64,000 bases of DNA, from positions 2,232,001-2,296,000 of the forward strand of contig OZ242189.1 in the NCBI GenBank assembly GCA_965205725.1, given 5' to 3'. The notes under the pieces are model-generated. The model made no database searches. It was not told the DNA's origin and saw only the letters and a list, made by a program, of their open reading frames with translations. The stretch is from G965205725 sp965205725 (lineage in GTDB: Bacteria; Pseudomonadota; Gammaproteobacteria; Pseudomonadales; Halieaceae). Positions within the stretch are counted from its first letter, which is position 1. Every line of letters starts with the position of its first letter. Shown here piece by piece: positions 1 to 8,334 of this stretch. The translations under genes and the position numbers were made by a program.

Positions 1-575
1 ACCTGGCAGGCTTCTGCGTGGGCGTGGTTGAAAAATCCAAAGTCATCGACGGCAATACAGTTCGCAGCGGTGACACACTGATTGCGCTGGCTTCTTCCGG
101 CCCTCATTCAAATGGCTATTCACTGATTCGAAAAATTATTGATGTCAGTGGCGCGAGGTTACAACAAGAATTTGCAGAAGGCACTCTGGGGGAAGCGCTG
201 CTGGAACCTACGCGAATTTATGTGAAGCCCCTGTTGGCGTTGCAAAAGTCAGTACAACTCAAGGCGCTGTCTCATATTACCGGCGGTGGCTTACTGGACA
301 ATATTCCTCGGGTTCTGCCAGATAACTGCTGCGCAGAAATTGACAGTAGTAGCTGGGACAGGCCAGAAATATTCAACTGGCTACAGCAACAAGGCAACGT
401 GGACGAGCGAGAGATGCAGCGTGCTTTTAACTGCGGTGTTGGCATGGTTCTCTGCGTCGCTTCGGATGATGCTGAAAAGGCACTCAATCTGCTGAAAAAC
501 CAGGGTGAGGCAGCCTGGGTTATCGGCAAAATCCGCGACCTTGCCCATGGAGAAGCACAAGTCGTCCTGGGATGA
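1..575 (+). CDS. purM: Phosphoribosylformylglycinamidine cyclo-ligase, C-terminal part (truncated by window edge)
   Basis: The reading frame is open from the first bases and starts upstream of the window. It encodes the C-terminal half of PurM (AIR synthetase), which closes the imidazole ring in purine synthesis using ATP. Visible family signatures are an LAGFCVGVVEKS stretch at the edge, ASSGPHSNGYSLIR, and SHITGGGLLDNIPRVLP, which belong to the nucleotide- and substrate-binding half. The stop overlaps the purN start as ATGA, so the two genes are almost certainly translationally coupled. The adjacency of purM and purN is the classic gammaproteobacterial arrangement. The start codon and N-terminal domain cannot be judged here. 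Confidence 0.97.
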   Translation, partial: LAGFCVGVVEKSKVIDGNTVRSGDTLIALASSGPHSNGYSLIRKIIDVSGARLQQEFAEGTLGEALLEPTRIYVKPLLALQKSVQLKALSHITGGGLLDNIPRVLPDNCCAEIDSSSWDRPEIFNWLQQQGNVDEREMQRAFNCGVGMVLCVASDDAEKALNLLKNQGEAAWVIGKIRDLAHGEAQVVLG

Positions 576-1207
576 AACTCGCTATTCTAATCTCTGGCAA
601 CGGCTCCAACCTGCAAGCCTTCATTGATGCCGTAGCTCACGGCAAACTGGACGCCGATATTGCCGTGGTGCTCAGCAACAAAGCCGACGCCTGCGGCCTA
701 CAGCGTGCTGAAGAAGCTGGCATTCCCACCCTCCACATAGATCACCGTGACTTCGATTCCCGGGAGAGCTTTGATACGGCGATGGTCGATTCACTCGATG
801 AATATGCCGTGGACCTGGTTGTACTTGCCGGTTTTATGCGCATTCTGTCGCTGGTGTTTATTGAGGCTTACCAGGGACGATTATTGAATATTCACCCGTC
901 TCTATTGCCTAAATATCCAGGGTTGCACACCCATCAGCGCGCTATCGACGCGGGCGACAGCCACGGCGGTGCAACGGTGCATTTTGTGACTGAAGAACTG
1001 GACGGCGGCCCACCTGTTATTCAAGCCAGGGTACCCATAGTTGAGGGCGACAATGCTGGCTCTTTGGCTGCACGAGTCCTGGAACAGGAGCACAGAATAT
1101 ACCCACAGGCAGCCCACTGGTTTTGTCAGGGGCGCTTGAAACTGGAGGGCAATCGGGCCTTGTTAGACGACACACCTGTCGATTTTTCGAGCCACAACCA
1201 TCGCTAG
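572..1207 (+). CDS. purN: Phosphoribosylglycinamide formyltransferase
   Basis: A 211-residue protein that transfers a formyl group from 10-formyl-tetrahydrofolate to GAR, the third step of purine synthesis. The N-terminus has the phosphate-binding SGNGSNLQAF loop. The catalytic segment is NIHPSLLPKYPGLHTHQRAI (the Asn and His of the family), followed by the GATVHFV strand and ELDGGP with the conserved Asp. The start ATG overlaps the purM stop by 4 bases. Length is normal for the family. A short C-terminal tail after the core is variable in other species too. The TAG stop is followed at once by a hairpin-forming GCCT...AGGC sequence. Confidence 0.97.
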   Translation: MKLAILISGNGSNLQAFIDAVAHGKLDADIAVVLSNKADACGLQRAEEAGIPTLHIDHRDFDSRESFDTAMVDSLDEYAVDLVVLAGFMRILSLVFIEAYQGRLLNIHPSLLPKYPGLHTHQRAIDAGDSHGGATVHFVTEELDGGPPVIQARVPIVEGDNAGSLAARVLEQEHRIYPQAAHWFCQGRLKLEGNRALLDDTPVDFSSHNHR

Positions 1208-1216
1208 GCGCCTGTC

Positions 1217-1310
1217 GGCTTTAGGCTCCTTTCACTCAGGCTTTAGGCTCCTTTCATTCAGCACTCAGGCTTTAGGCTCCTTTCATTCAGCACTCAGGCT
1301 TTAGGCAATG
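1217..1310. repeat. 29-bp tandem repeat at the dcd 3' end
   Basis: Units beginning GGCTTTAGGCTCCTTTCA start at 1217 (a shorter 22-bp copy), 1239 and 1268 (29-bp copies, identical to each other), and a partial unit starts at 1297. On the minus strand the partial unit is the last codons of dcd plus its stop. The array is therefore a duplication of the dcd tail into the purN-dcd gap. Each unit contains a short AGGAGCCTAAAGCCT palindromic piece. Confidence 0.9.
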
Positions 1311-1860
1311 TCACTCCGGTCTGCCCCTGATACTTACCACTGCGGTCCGCGTAGCTGGTTTCGCATACTTCGTCAGATTCGAAGAACAGCATTTGTGCCA
1401 CGCCCTCATTGGCATATATCTTCGCGGGCAGATTAGTGGTGTTGGAAAATTCCAGTGTTACATGCCCCTCCCACTCTGGCTCCAGGGGCGTGACGTTGAC
1501 GATGATGCCGCAGCGTGCGTAGGTAGATTTACCGAGACAAATCGTTAGCACATTGCGGGGAACACGGAAGTACTCCACTGTCGATGCCAAAGCGAAAGAG
1601 TTCGGCGGGATGACGCAGCAGTCGCCCTGTATATCTACAAAGCTGTTCTCATCGAAAGCCTTGGGATCAACCGTAGCTGAGTGAATGTTGGTAAATACTT
1701 TAAAATACTGGGAGCAGCGCACATCATAGCCATAGCTTGAGGTGCCAAATGAGATCACCCGCTCCTCACCAACATAGCGCACTTGTCCAGGTTCGAAAGG
1801 CTCAATCATTGCCTGCCGCTCTGCCATGCGGCGAATCCATTTGTCTGCCTTGATACTCAT
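1294..1860 (-). CDS. dcd: dCTP deaminase
   Basis: A 188-residue trimeric enzyme that deaminates dCTP to dUTP, feeding thymidylate synthesis. The N-terminus MSIKADKWIRRMAE and the following EPFEPGQVR are nearly invariant in the family, which fixes the start. The catalytic region is the stretch around CGIIVNVTPLEPEWEGHVTLEFSN, containing the general-acid/base Glu and the substrate contacts. It lies 12 bp downstream of mrp on the same strand, so an mrp-dcd transcript is likely. Its 3' end, including the stop codon, is the source of the tandem repeat that follows it. Confidence 0.97.
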   Translation of the reverse strand: MSIKADKWIRRMAERQAMIEPFEPGQVRYVGEERVISFGTSSYGYDVRCSQYFKVFTNIHSATVDPKAFDENSFVDIQGDCCVIPPNSFALASTVEYFRVPRNVLTICLGKSTYARCGIIVNVTPLEPEWEGHVTLEFSNTTNLPAKIYANEGVAQMLFFESDEVCETSYADRSGKYQGQTGVTLPKA

Positions 1861-1872
1861 TGATAATTCCTG

Positions 1873-2679
1873 TCAGTCATTACTGATCACTATCTCTGGT
1901 CCACCGCGACTTGCCTCGCCAGCCAGACTATCCATCACGCTGCGGGCAACTTGCAGGTAAACGCCTGCAATTTCCGATTGCGGTTCTGCTACAACCGTGG
2001 GCGCGCCCGAATCTGTTTGTTCACGAATGCTCAGGGCCAACGGCAATGCGCCCAATAACGGTACTCCATATTCGGCGGCTACGCGCTCGCCCCCTTCCGC
2101 GCCAAAAATATGCTCGCTGTGACCACACTGGCTACAGGTGTGTACGGCCATGTTTTCGATGACCCCCAAAACCGAAATATCTACTTTGGCGAACATCTCA
2201 ATGCCCTTGCGTGCGTCGAGCAGAGCTATATCCTGCGGCGTCGTTACAATGACCGCTCCGGCAACCGAAGCCTTCTGTGACAATGTGAGCTGAATATCAC
2301 CCGTGCCTGGCGGCATGTCGATAATCAGATAGTCCAGTTCGCCCCACAGTGTTTGCTCCAGCATTTGCTGTAAGGCACCCCCGGCCATAGGTCCCCGCCA
2401 AACCATGGGCGTTCTCTCTGTTACCAGATACCCCATAGACATGGTTTTCAAGCCGTGGGCCTCCACTGGCAGCAGCCACTTGCCATCTCTTTGCTCTGGC
2501 TGCGTAGCGTCTGCTATACCCAGCATCACTTGCTGGCTTGGACCATAAATGTCTGCGTCCAGCAGACCCACCGCAGCCCCATGCTGTTTCAACGCCAACG
2601 CCAAATTTACCGCCGTGGTGGACTTGCCCACGCCACCTTTGCCAGAGGCGACTGCGACGATGTGCTTAACCTGGTCCAT
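1873..2679 (-). CDS. mrp: Mrp/ApbC-family P-loop ATPase, iron-sulfur cluster carrier
   Basis: A 268-residue MinD/ParA-like ATPase that acts as a scaffold or carrier for Fe-S clusters. It has the deviant Walker A motif SGKGGVGKSTT near the N-terminus, the DADIYGPSQ switch region, LDYLIIDMPPGTGD (Walker B) and the paired cysteines CSQCGHSEHIFG that bind the cluster. I place the start at the ATG at 2679. A TTG at 2721 would add 14 residues with no obvious ribosome binding site. This version lacks the N-terminal FeS-assembly-P (DUF59) domain found in some Mrp proteins. It is divergent from metG, as in Escherichia coli. Confidence 0.93.
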   Translation of the reverse strand: MDQVKHIVAVASGKGGVGKSTTAVNLALALKQHGAAVGLLDADIYGPSQQVMLGIADATQPEQRDGKWLLPVEAHGLKTMSMGYLVTERTPMVWRGPMAGGALQQMLEQTLWGELDYLIIDMPPGTGDIQLTLSQKASVAGAVIVTTPQDIALLDARKGIEMFAKVDISVLGVIENMAVHTCSQCGHSEHIFGAEGGERVAAEYGVPLLGALPLALSIREQTDSGAPTVVAEPQSEIAGVYLQVARSVMDSLAGEASRGGPEIVISND

Positions 2680-2810
2680 CTCAAATGCCAATCCTGAAAC
2701 CGGGCGCCAGTATACGGACAAGGCCGGTACCGGGGAAGCATTGCGGGTGAAATGAAGGGGTAAAACCGCTATAGTAGCGCCCCTTTTTATTGGCTTGAGA
2801 CGCTCCCCGT

Positions 2811-4826
2811 ATGTCCCACAAACCCGCCAGAGATATTCTGGTTACCAGCGCCCTGCCCTATGCCAATGGTTCACTGCATTTGGGTCATATGCTGGAACAG
2901 GTGCAAACGGACATCTGGGTGCGCTTTCTGAAGTCACGCGGTCATCACTGCCGCTATGTCTGCGCCGATGATGCTCACGGCACCGCCATCATGCTGACCG
3001 CAGAGAAGCTGGGCATTTCACCGGAGCAGCAAATCGAGCAAATGCACGCCGAGCACGCGCGCGATAGCAGCGACTTTCTCATCGGTTTTGACAATTTCTA
3101 CTCGACTCATTCAGAGGAGAACCGCCAGTTTTCCGAGCAGATATACACCCGTCTGCGAGACAATGGCCATATCGCCGTGCGAGAGATCACCCAGGCGTTT
3201 GACCCCGAGAAACAACTATTCCTGTCTGACCGCTATATCAAGGGCAGTTGTCCAAAATGTAACACGCCTGAACAGTACGGTGATAACTGCGAGGCCTGTG
3301 GCGCCACCTACAGCCCCGCCGACCTGATTGATGCGCAGTCTGTACTGAGTGGGGCAACACCTGTGGACAAGCAGTCAGAGCACTATTTCTTCACCTTGCC
3401 CGCTTTCAACGACCTGCTGCGAAAGTGGACCACCAGCGGGACTTTACAGTTGCCGATTGTCAACAAGCTGGCCGAGTGGCTCGACGCGGGTTTGCAGGAG
3501 TGGGATATCAGCCGCGATGCGCCCTATTTTGGCTTTGAGATCCCCGCTGCGCCGGGCAAGTATTTCTATGTCTGGCTCGACGCGCCAATCGGATATATGG
3601 CCAGCCACAAGAATCTCTGCGACCGCGAAGGTGGAGACTTTGACGCCTACTGGAGCGCCGACTCGAAAGCGGAGCTGTATCACTTTATCGGCAAAGACAT
3701 CGTCAATTTTCACGGCCTGTTTTGGCCTGCCATGCTGAGTTCGGCGGGTTACCGCACTCCCACCGCCATCTATGCACACGGCTTTCTCACCGTGAATGGC
3801 ACTAAAATGTCCAAGTCACGAGGCACTTTTATTAATGCTCGCACCTATCTGGACCACCTGGATGCTGAGTATATCCGCTACTACTTTGCAGCAAAGTCAG
3901 GTCATGGGGTAGACGATATCGACCTCAACCTTGAAGACTTCGTGCAGCGCGTCAATTCCGATGTGGTTGGCAAGGTCGTCAATATTGCCAGCCGCTGCGC
4001 GGGCTTCCTGGACAGGGGCTTTGACAATACCGTAACCTCCAACTGTAGCGAGACCAGCCTGGTCAACGACTTCATCACCGCTGGCGAGGAAATCGCGGCA
4101 CTGTATGAGAGCCGCGAGTTTAACAAGGCAATTCGGGAAATAATGGCACTGGCAGACCGCGCCAATCAGTACATCGACAAGAAGAAACCCTGGGTTTTGG
4201 CCAAAGAAGAAGGCAGGGAACAAGACCTTCACGATGCCTGCTCCGTGGGTATTAACTTGTTTCGCGTATTGATGACCTACCTGAAGCCAGTCCTGCCGGC
4301 CATGGCTGAAAAATCTGAGGCCTTTCTGCAAACCTCTCTGGACTGGACGGTGCTTGAGCATCCTCTGGAAAGCCATCAAATTGCCAGGTTCAAGCCGTTG
4401 CTTCAACGCATTGAACCAGCCCGGGTCGAAGCGGTTGTCGCCGCTAGTACCGAGGCTCTCAACAAGAAGCAAAAGGACGGTCGCGTGGAAACTGACAACA
4501 CCATTGATTTCGACACCTTTGCCAGGGTGGATTTGCGTATCGCTAAAATCATTGACGCCCGGCATGTAGAGGGAGCTGACCGCCTGCTGCAACTCACACT
4601 CGACCTTGGCGGTGAGCAGCGCAATATTTTCGCTGGCATCAAGCAAGCCTACCCGGAGCCGCATGAGCTCATTGGCAAGCATACTGTGTGTGTTGCCAAC
4701 CTCGCGCCGAGGAAAATGAAGTTTGGCGTATCTGAAGGCATGGTGTTGGCCGCTGGCCCGGGAGGCAAAGACATCTATCTGCTGGAGCCCCACGCAGGTG
4801 CCCAACCGGGGATGCAGGTGACATAG
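2811..4826 (+). CDS. metG: Methionyl-tRNA synthetase
   Basis: A 671-residue class I aminoacyl-tRNA synthetase that charges tRNA-Met. The HIGH-type signature is HLGH at about residue 24. The zinc-binding knuckle has CPKC and CEACGATYSP. The second signature is KMSKSRG. The C-terminal roughly 110 residues (from FDTFARVDLRIAKI) form the EMAP-II-like tRNA-binding dimerisation domain, so this is the long, dimeric form. The start ATG has no close alternatives. It is divergent from mrp with about 130 bp between the two start codons, which must hold both promoters. Confidence 0.98.
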   Translation: MSHKPARDILVTSALPYANGSLHLGHMLEQVQTDIWVRFLKSRGHHCRYVCADDAHGTAIMLTAEKLGISPEQQIEQMHAEHARDSSDFLIGFDNFYSTHSEENRQFSEQIYTRLRDNGHIAVREITQAFDPEKQLFLSDRYIKGSCPKCNTPEQYGDNCEACGATYSPADLIDAQSVLSGATPVDKQSEHYFFTLPAFNDLLRKWTTSGTLQLPIVNKLAEWLDAGLQEWDISRDAPYFGFEIPAAPGKYFYVWLDAPIGYMASHKNLCDREGGDFDAYWSADSKAELYHFIGKDIVNFHGLFWPAMLSSAGYRTPTAIYAHGFLTVNGTKMSKSRGTFINARTYLDHLDAEYIRYYFAAKSGHGVDDIDLNLEDFVQRVNSDVVGKVVNIASRCAGFLDRGFDNTVTSNCSETSLVNDFITAGEEIAALYESREFNKAIREIMALADRANQYIDKKKPWVLAKEEGREQDLHDACSVGINLFRVLMTYLKPVLPAMAEKSEAFLQTSLDWTVLEHPLESHQIARFKPLLQRIEPARVEAVVAASTEALNKKQKDGRVETDNTIDFDTFARVDLRIAKIIDARHVEGADRLLQLTLDLGGEQRNIFAGIKQAYPEPHELIGKHTVCVANLAPRKMKFGVSEGMVLAAGPGGKDIYLLEPHAGAQPGMQVT

Positions 4827-4951
4827 AGTCGGCGCAATAAATTATCGGTTTTAATAATTAATAATATCGGAATAACTCGCTGTTCCGATTATGAGGCCTG
4901 GCTACACTATCATTGATCCAATAACAGCCGGACAATAGACTGAGAGCCAAA

Positions 4952-4969
4952 AACTAATAGATATTAGTT
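4952..4969. promoter_or_regulatory. Palindrome upstream of rsxA, candidate operator
   Basis: AACTAATA and TATTAGTT flank a 2-base centre about 28 bp before the rsxA ATG. The symmetry is perfect over 8 bp per arm. It lies in the 170-bp metG-rsxA gap, which also holds a CGGAA...TTCCG hairpin at 4868-4887 without a U-run. The palindrome is seen directly. A regulatory role is inferred from position only. Confidence 0.35.
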
Positions 4970-4997
4970 GCCTGGCAGGTAAGGGCAGGACTTACAG

Positions 4998-5576
4998 ATG
5001 CTTGCTGACTATTCCATCTTGTTGATTGGCGCCATTCTGGTCAACAACTTCGTACTGGTGCAGTTTTTGGGACTGTGCCCATTTATGGGTGTTTCAAATA
5101 AACTGGAAACTGCGATGGGCATGTCGATGGCAACGACGTTTGTGCTGACTCTCGCTTCTGCCTGCAGCTATCTCACTCATACCTATCTTTTGGCGCCGCT
5201 GGGGCTGGAATACCTCAGGACAATTTCATTTATTCTGGTCATCGCTGTTGTTGTTCAATTCACAGAAATGGTGGTTAGAAAATCCAGCCCCCTGCTGTAT
5301 CGGGTGCTGGGTGTCTATCTGCCGCTGATCACCACCAACTGCGCCGTGCTTGGCGTCGCCTTGTTGAACATCAATAAAGACCACAACTTCATGCAATCCC
5401 TGTTCTATGGCTTTGGCGCCGCGGCCGGTTTTTCGCTGGTGCTGGTGCTATTCGCGGCCATGCGCGAGCGCCTGGCTGTTGCCGACGTACCGCAGCCTTT
5501 TCAGGGTGCCGCGGTAGGCATGGTCACAGCGGGCTTGATGTCTCTGGCCTTTATGGGTTTTGCCGGACTGGTTTGA
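4998..5576 (+). CDS. rsxA: Rnf/Rsx electron transport complex subunit A
   Basis: A 192-residue integral membrane protein with about six transmembrane helices. It is part of the Rnf-type ion-translocating ferredoxin:NAD oxidoreductase, which in gammaproteobacteria also keeps SoxR reduced. Diagnostic segments are LVNNFVLVQFLGLCPFMGVS and LPLITTNCAVLGVAL, each carrying a conserved cysteine that coordinates the intramembrane Fe-S centre. The ATG is preceded by an AAGGGCAGG ribosome binding site. It is the first gene of rsxABCDGE and is separated from rsxB by one base. Confidence 0.97.
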   Translation: MLADYSILLIGAILVNNFVLVQFLGLCPFMGVSNKLETAMGMSMATTFVLTLASACSYLTHTYLLAPLGLEYLRTISFILVIAVVVQFTEMVVRKSSPLLYRVLGVYLPLITTNCAVLGVALLNINKDHNFMQSLFYGFGAAAGFSLVLVLFAAMRERLAVADVPQPFQGAAVGMVTAGLMSLAFMGFAGLV

Positions 5577-5577
5577 G

Positions 5578-6177
5578 ATGTACGAGTTAATCGCACAATA
5601 CCCGTTCGTGGCCGCCTTGGCAGCGCTGGTTGGTTTGGGTGTCGCCTTTGGCGCACTGCTGGGCTATGCAGCGGTCAGATTTAAAACTGAAGGCAATCCA
5701 ATCTCGGAACAGATCAACGAAATCCTTCCTCAGACCCAGTGCGGCCAATGTGGCTATCCCGGTTGCCGACCCTACGCTGAAGCTATCGCCGCAGGTGAAG
5801 CCATCAATCGCTGTCCACCTGGTGGCGAAGGCACCATTGCCCAACTGGCTGACCTGCTGGACGTTGAAGCAATTCCTCTAGACGAGGAACATGGCGAAGA
5901 GAAGCAACTACCCACGGTTGCCTATATTCGCGAAGACGAGTGTATCGGCTGCACCAAATGCATTCAGGCATGTCCGGTAGATGCGATCCTGGGCGCGGCC
6001 AAACAGATGCACACGGTCATTGTCAGTGAGTGCACCGGCTGCGACCTGTGCGTGGAACCCTGCCCCGTCGATTGCATCGACATGATAAGCGAGGAGACCA
6101 CAACGCAAACCTGGCACTGGAGTCTGCCTTCGCCGCCAACCGGGGTGCGGTTCATCGCTACGGACAAGGCGGCCTGA
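5578..6177 (+). CDS. rsxB: Rnf/Rsx electron transport complex subunit B, multi-cluster ferredoxin
   Basis: A 199-residue subunit with an N-terminal membrane anchor (AALAALVGLGVAFGALLGYAA), a 4Fe-4S domain with CGQCGYPGC and a distal Cys (NRCPPGG), and two bacterial ferredoxin motifs, CIGCTKCIQACPVD and CTGCDLCVEPCPVD. It passes electrons between RsxC and the membrane subunits. I start it at the ATG at 5578, one base after the rsxA stop. The longer frame from 5560 would overlap rsxA. Its stop is followed by a 24-bp tandem repeat that separates it from rsxC. Confidence 0.96.
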   Translation: MYELIAQYPFVAALAALVGLGVAFGALLGYAAVRFKTEGNPISEQINEILPQTQCGQCGYPGCRPYAEAIAAGEAINRCPPGGEGTIAQLADLLDVEAIPLDEEHGEEKQLPTVAYIREDECIGCTKCIQACPVDAILGAAKQMHTVIVSECTGCDLCVEPCPVDCIDMISEETTTQTWHWSLPSPPTGVRFIATDKAA

Positions 6178-6264
6178 AACAGCCATGAGCCCCTATTTAA
6201 CAACAGCCATGAGCCCCTATTTAACAACAGCCATGAGCCCCTATTTAACAACAACCATGAGCGT
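6178..6264 (+). repeat. 24-bp tandem repeat, 3 perfect copies plus a partial copy, between rsxB and rsxC
   Basis: The unit AACAGCCATGAGCCCCTATTTAAC occurs at 6178-6201, 6202-6225 and 6226-6249 without a mismatch. A diverging fourth piece begins at 6250. Each unit supplies an ATG, and the period is a whole number of codons, so a reading frame runs through the array. Confidence 0.97.
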
Positions 6265-6301
6265 ATACCTGGACACCATGAACGGACCTATACGACCGTG
6301 A
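6185..6301 (+). CDS. Small repeat-encoded reading frame ending on the rsxC start codon
   Basis: A 38-residue frame begins at the first ATG of the 24-bp array and reads MSPYLTTA three times (last residue T in the third copy). It then continues as MSVYLDTMNGPIRP to a TGA. The TGA overlaps the rsxC GTG start as GTGA, an arrangement typical of translational coupling. None of its ATGs has a convincing ribosome binding site, so expression would depend on re-initiation after rsxB, whose stop is 8 bases upstream. I do not recognise the peptide. It may be a leader that hands ribosomes to rsxC, or an accident of the repeat. The frame and the overlap are seen directly; the function is inference. Confidence 0.4.
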   Translation: MSPYLTTAMSPYLTTAMSPYLTTTMSVYLDTMNGPIRP

Positions 6302-8322
6302 GGACCATCTGGGATTTCCATGGCGGCATACACCCACCCGAGAATAAACACCAGTCTCTACAGGCCGCCATTCGACCCGCTGGCATTCCGCCAGAGCTGA
6401 TCATCCCTCTGTCACAGCACCTTGGCGCGCCCGCCGAACCCATCGTCAAACCCGGACAACAGGTACTCAAAGGCGAGAAAATCGCAGTTGCAAAGGGCTT
6501 CATCAGTGTGCCAGTGCACGCACCCAGCTCTGGCACCATCAGTGCCATAGAGGAGCGGCCAGTTGCCCACTCGTCTGGACTGCTGGCACGCTGTATTGTC
6601 CTTGAGACTGATGGCGCAGACCAATGGATTGAACACAGCGGCACTCCTGACTATCAAGCCCTGGAGAAAGCTGAGCTCATTGGGCTGATTCGGGAAGCTG
6701 GTATTGCCGGGATGGGTGGTGCCGGATTCCCGGCAGCGGTCAAACTCAATGTTGACCCTGAGCTCAACATCAAAACGCTGGTTATCAATGGCACCGAGTG
6801 CGAACCCTATATCACCGCCGACGACATATTGATGCGCGAGCGCGCCGAACAAATCATCGCTGGCGCAGAAATTTTGCGCCATCTGGTCACTCCCGATGAG
6901 ACTGTGATCGGAGTCGAAGACAATAAGCCTGAGAGCATCGCCAGTTTAGAGGCTGCGGCCCAGAACAGCGGCATTGAGGTTGTGTCTTTCCCCACTAAAT
7001 ATCCATCGGGCGGAGAAAAACAACTGATCGAGGTGCTCACCGGCAGGCAAGTTCCCAGCGGGGGTTTACCCGCTAATATCGGGGCTGTCTGCCAGAACAT
7101 CGGCAGTGCGGTGGCCATTTATCGCGCAGTTGTACACGGCGAACCTCTGATTTCCCGCATCACCACACTCACTGGTGATGCGCTTAGTCATCAAGGCAAC
7201 GTAGAAGTTTTACTGGGTACGCCGATTGAATGGCTAATAGACCAGGCAGGCTATTGTGCAGCGGCGAACAACCGTTTGATCATGGGCGGCCCTATGATGG
7301 GTTTCTCGGTTGCAAACCTTCAGTCTCCGATTACAAAAACGACCAACTGTTTACTGGCACCCACAGAGCAGGAATTGCCAACACCGCCACCCGCGCAGGC
7401 CTGTATTCGCTGCGGCATGTGCGCAGAGGCCTGCCCCGCCTCTCTGCTGCCACAACAAATGTACTGGTTTGCTCAAGGCAAAGAATTTGAAAAACTTGAG
7501 CATCACAATCTTTTTGATTGCATCGAATGCGGCGCCTGCTCATACGTTTGTCCCAGCAATATCCCACTGGTGCAGTATTACCGTGCCTCCAAGGCTGAAA
7601 TTCAGCAGATGCGTCGAGACCATGCAAAATCAGAGCACTCGCGCACCCGGTTTGAAGCGCGTCAGGAGCGAGTTGCACGAGCGGTGAGGAATAAGGAAGC
7701 ACAACGCGCTGCACGCAAAGCGGCCGCAGAAAAACGCGCTCAGGCTGGCGACGGTGAGCAGGACGTAATTCAGGCGGCCATCGAGCGCGCAAAAGCAAAA
7801 AAGGCGAGCCGGGAAGCAACACCTGCCGCAGATGCTGACCCGGCTCAGACTGCCATTGAACGCGCCAGGGCTAAACGCGCGGCAGCAGCGGCGCCGATCT
7901 TGTCACCCAGGCCGGCCATGTCACCCAGAGAGCAACTGGAGAAAAACCGCGAAGCGGTGGAAAAGCGTTTGAACATCGCCAAAGAAAAGTTTGAGCAGGC
8001 TCTGGCTGAGGGCTCTAACCTGGCTGAAGGCTCTAACCTGGCTGAAGGCTCTAACCTGGCTGAAGGCTCTAACCTGGCTGAAGGCTCTAACCTGGCTGAA
8101 GGCTCTAACCTGGCTGAAGGCTCTAACCTGGCTGAAGGCTCTAACCTGGCTGAAGGCTCTAACCTGGCTGAAGGCTCTAACCTGGCTGAAGGCTCTAACC
8201 TGGCTGAAGGCTCTAACCTGGCTGAAGGCTCTAACAAAGCAGTTGCATTGCAAATGTCCATTGAAAAATTGAGCGCTAAACTAGCGCAAATACAGACTGA
8301 ATTGGCGGAGTCGGGGGAGTAG
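6298..8322 (+). CDS. rsxC: Rnf/Rsx electron transport complex subunit C with C-terminal LAEGSN repeats
   Basis: A 674-residue peripheral subunit that binds NADH, FMN and two 4Fe-4S clusters. Family features are WDFHGGIHPPENK at the N-terminus, the Gly-rich GIAGMGGAGFPAAVKL, INGTECEPYITADD, and two ferredoxin motifs, CIRCGMCAEACP and CIECGACSYVCP, at about residues 368-420. An Ala/Lys/Arg-rich tail carries IERAKAKKA-like repeats, as is usual in gammaproteobacterial RsxC. Residues about 569-646 are 13 uninterrupted copies of LAEGSN, which is not a family feature. The start is GTG at 6298, overlapping a small upstream frame. The last 28 residues return to normal coiled-coil-like sequence. Confidence 0.96.
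   Translation: MRTIWDFHGGIHPPENKHQSLQAAIRPAGIPPELIIPLSQHLGAPAEPIVKPGQQVLKGEKIAVAKGFISVPVHAPSSGTISAIEERPVAHSSGLLARCIVLETDGADQWIEHSGTPDYQALEKAELIGLIREAGIAGMGGAGFPAAVKLNVDPELNIKTLVINGTECEPYITADDILMRERAEQIIAGAEILRHLVTPDETVIGVEDNKPESIASLEAAAQNSGIEVVSFPTKYPSGGEKQLIEVLTGRQVPSGGLPANIGAVCQNIGSAVAIYRAVVHGEPLISRITTLTGDALSHQGNVEVLLGTPIEWLIDQAGYCAAANNRLIMGGPMMGFSVANLQSPITKTTNCLLAPTEQELPTPPPAQACIRCGMCAEACPASLLPQQMYWFAQGKEFEKLEHHNLFDCIECGACSYVCPSNIPLVQYYRASKAEIQQMRRDHAKSEHSRTRFEARQERVARAVRNKEAQRAARKAAAEKRAQAGDGEQDVIQAAIERAKAKKASREATPAADADPAQTAIERARAKRAAAAAPILSPRPAMSPREQLEKNREAVEKRLNIAKEKFEQALAEGSNLAEGSNLAEGSNLAEGSNLAEGSNLAEGSNLAEGSNLAEGSNLAEGSNLAEGSNLAEGSNLAEGSNLAEGSNKAVALQMSIEKLSAKLAQIQTELAESGE
8002..8235 (+). 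repeat. 18-bp x 13 in-frame tandem repeat in rsxC
   Basis: Thirteen consecutive copies of CTGGCTGAAGGCTCTAAC encode LAEGSN. Only the first unit differs, with GAG for GAA. Near-perfect nucleotide identity points to recent expansion by slippage or unequal crossover. The period is a multiple of three, so changes in copy number keep the frame. Confidence 0.98.
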
Positions 8323-8334
8323 ATCGTGGCATTG

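Noticed and set aside
3897..4805. 302-residue frame on the minus strand inside metG
   Set aside because: It lies wholly antisense to conserved metG coding sequence, with no domain.
4827..4997. SoxR box upstream of rsxA
   Set aside because: The palindrome AACTAATAGATATTAGTT does not match the SoxR consensus; it is kept only as a candidate operator.
8002..8235. CRISPR-like regular repeat
   Set aside because: The 18-bp units have no spacers and are in frame inside rsxC; this is a coding tandem repeat.
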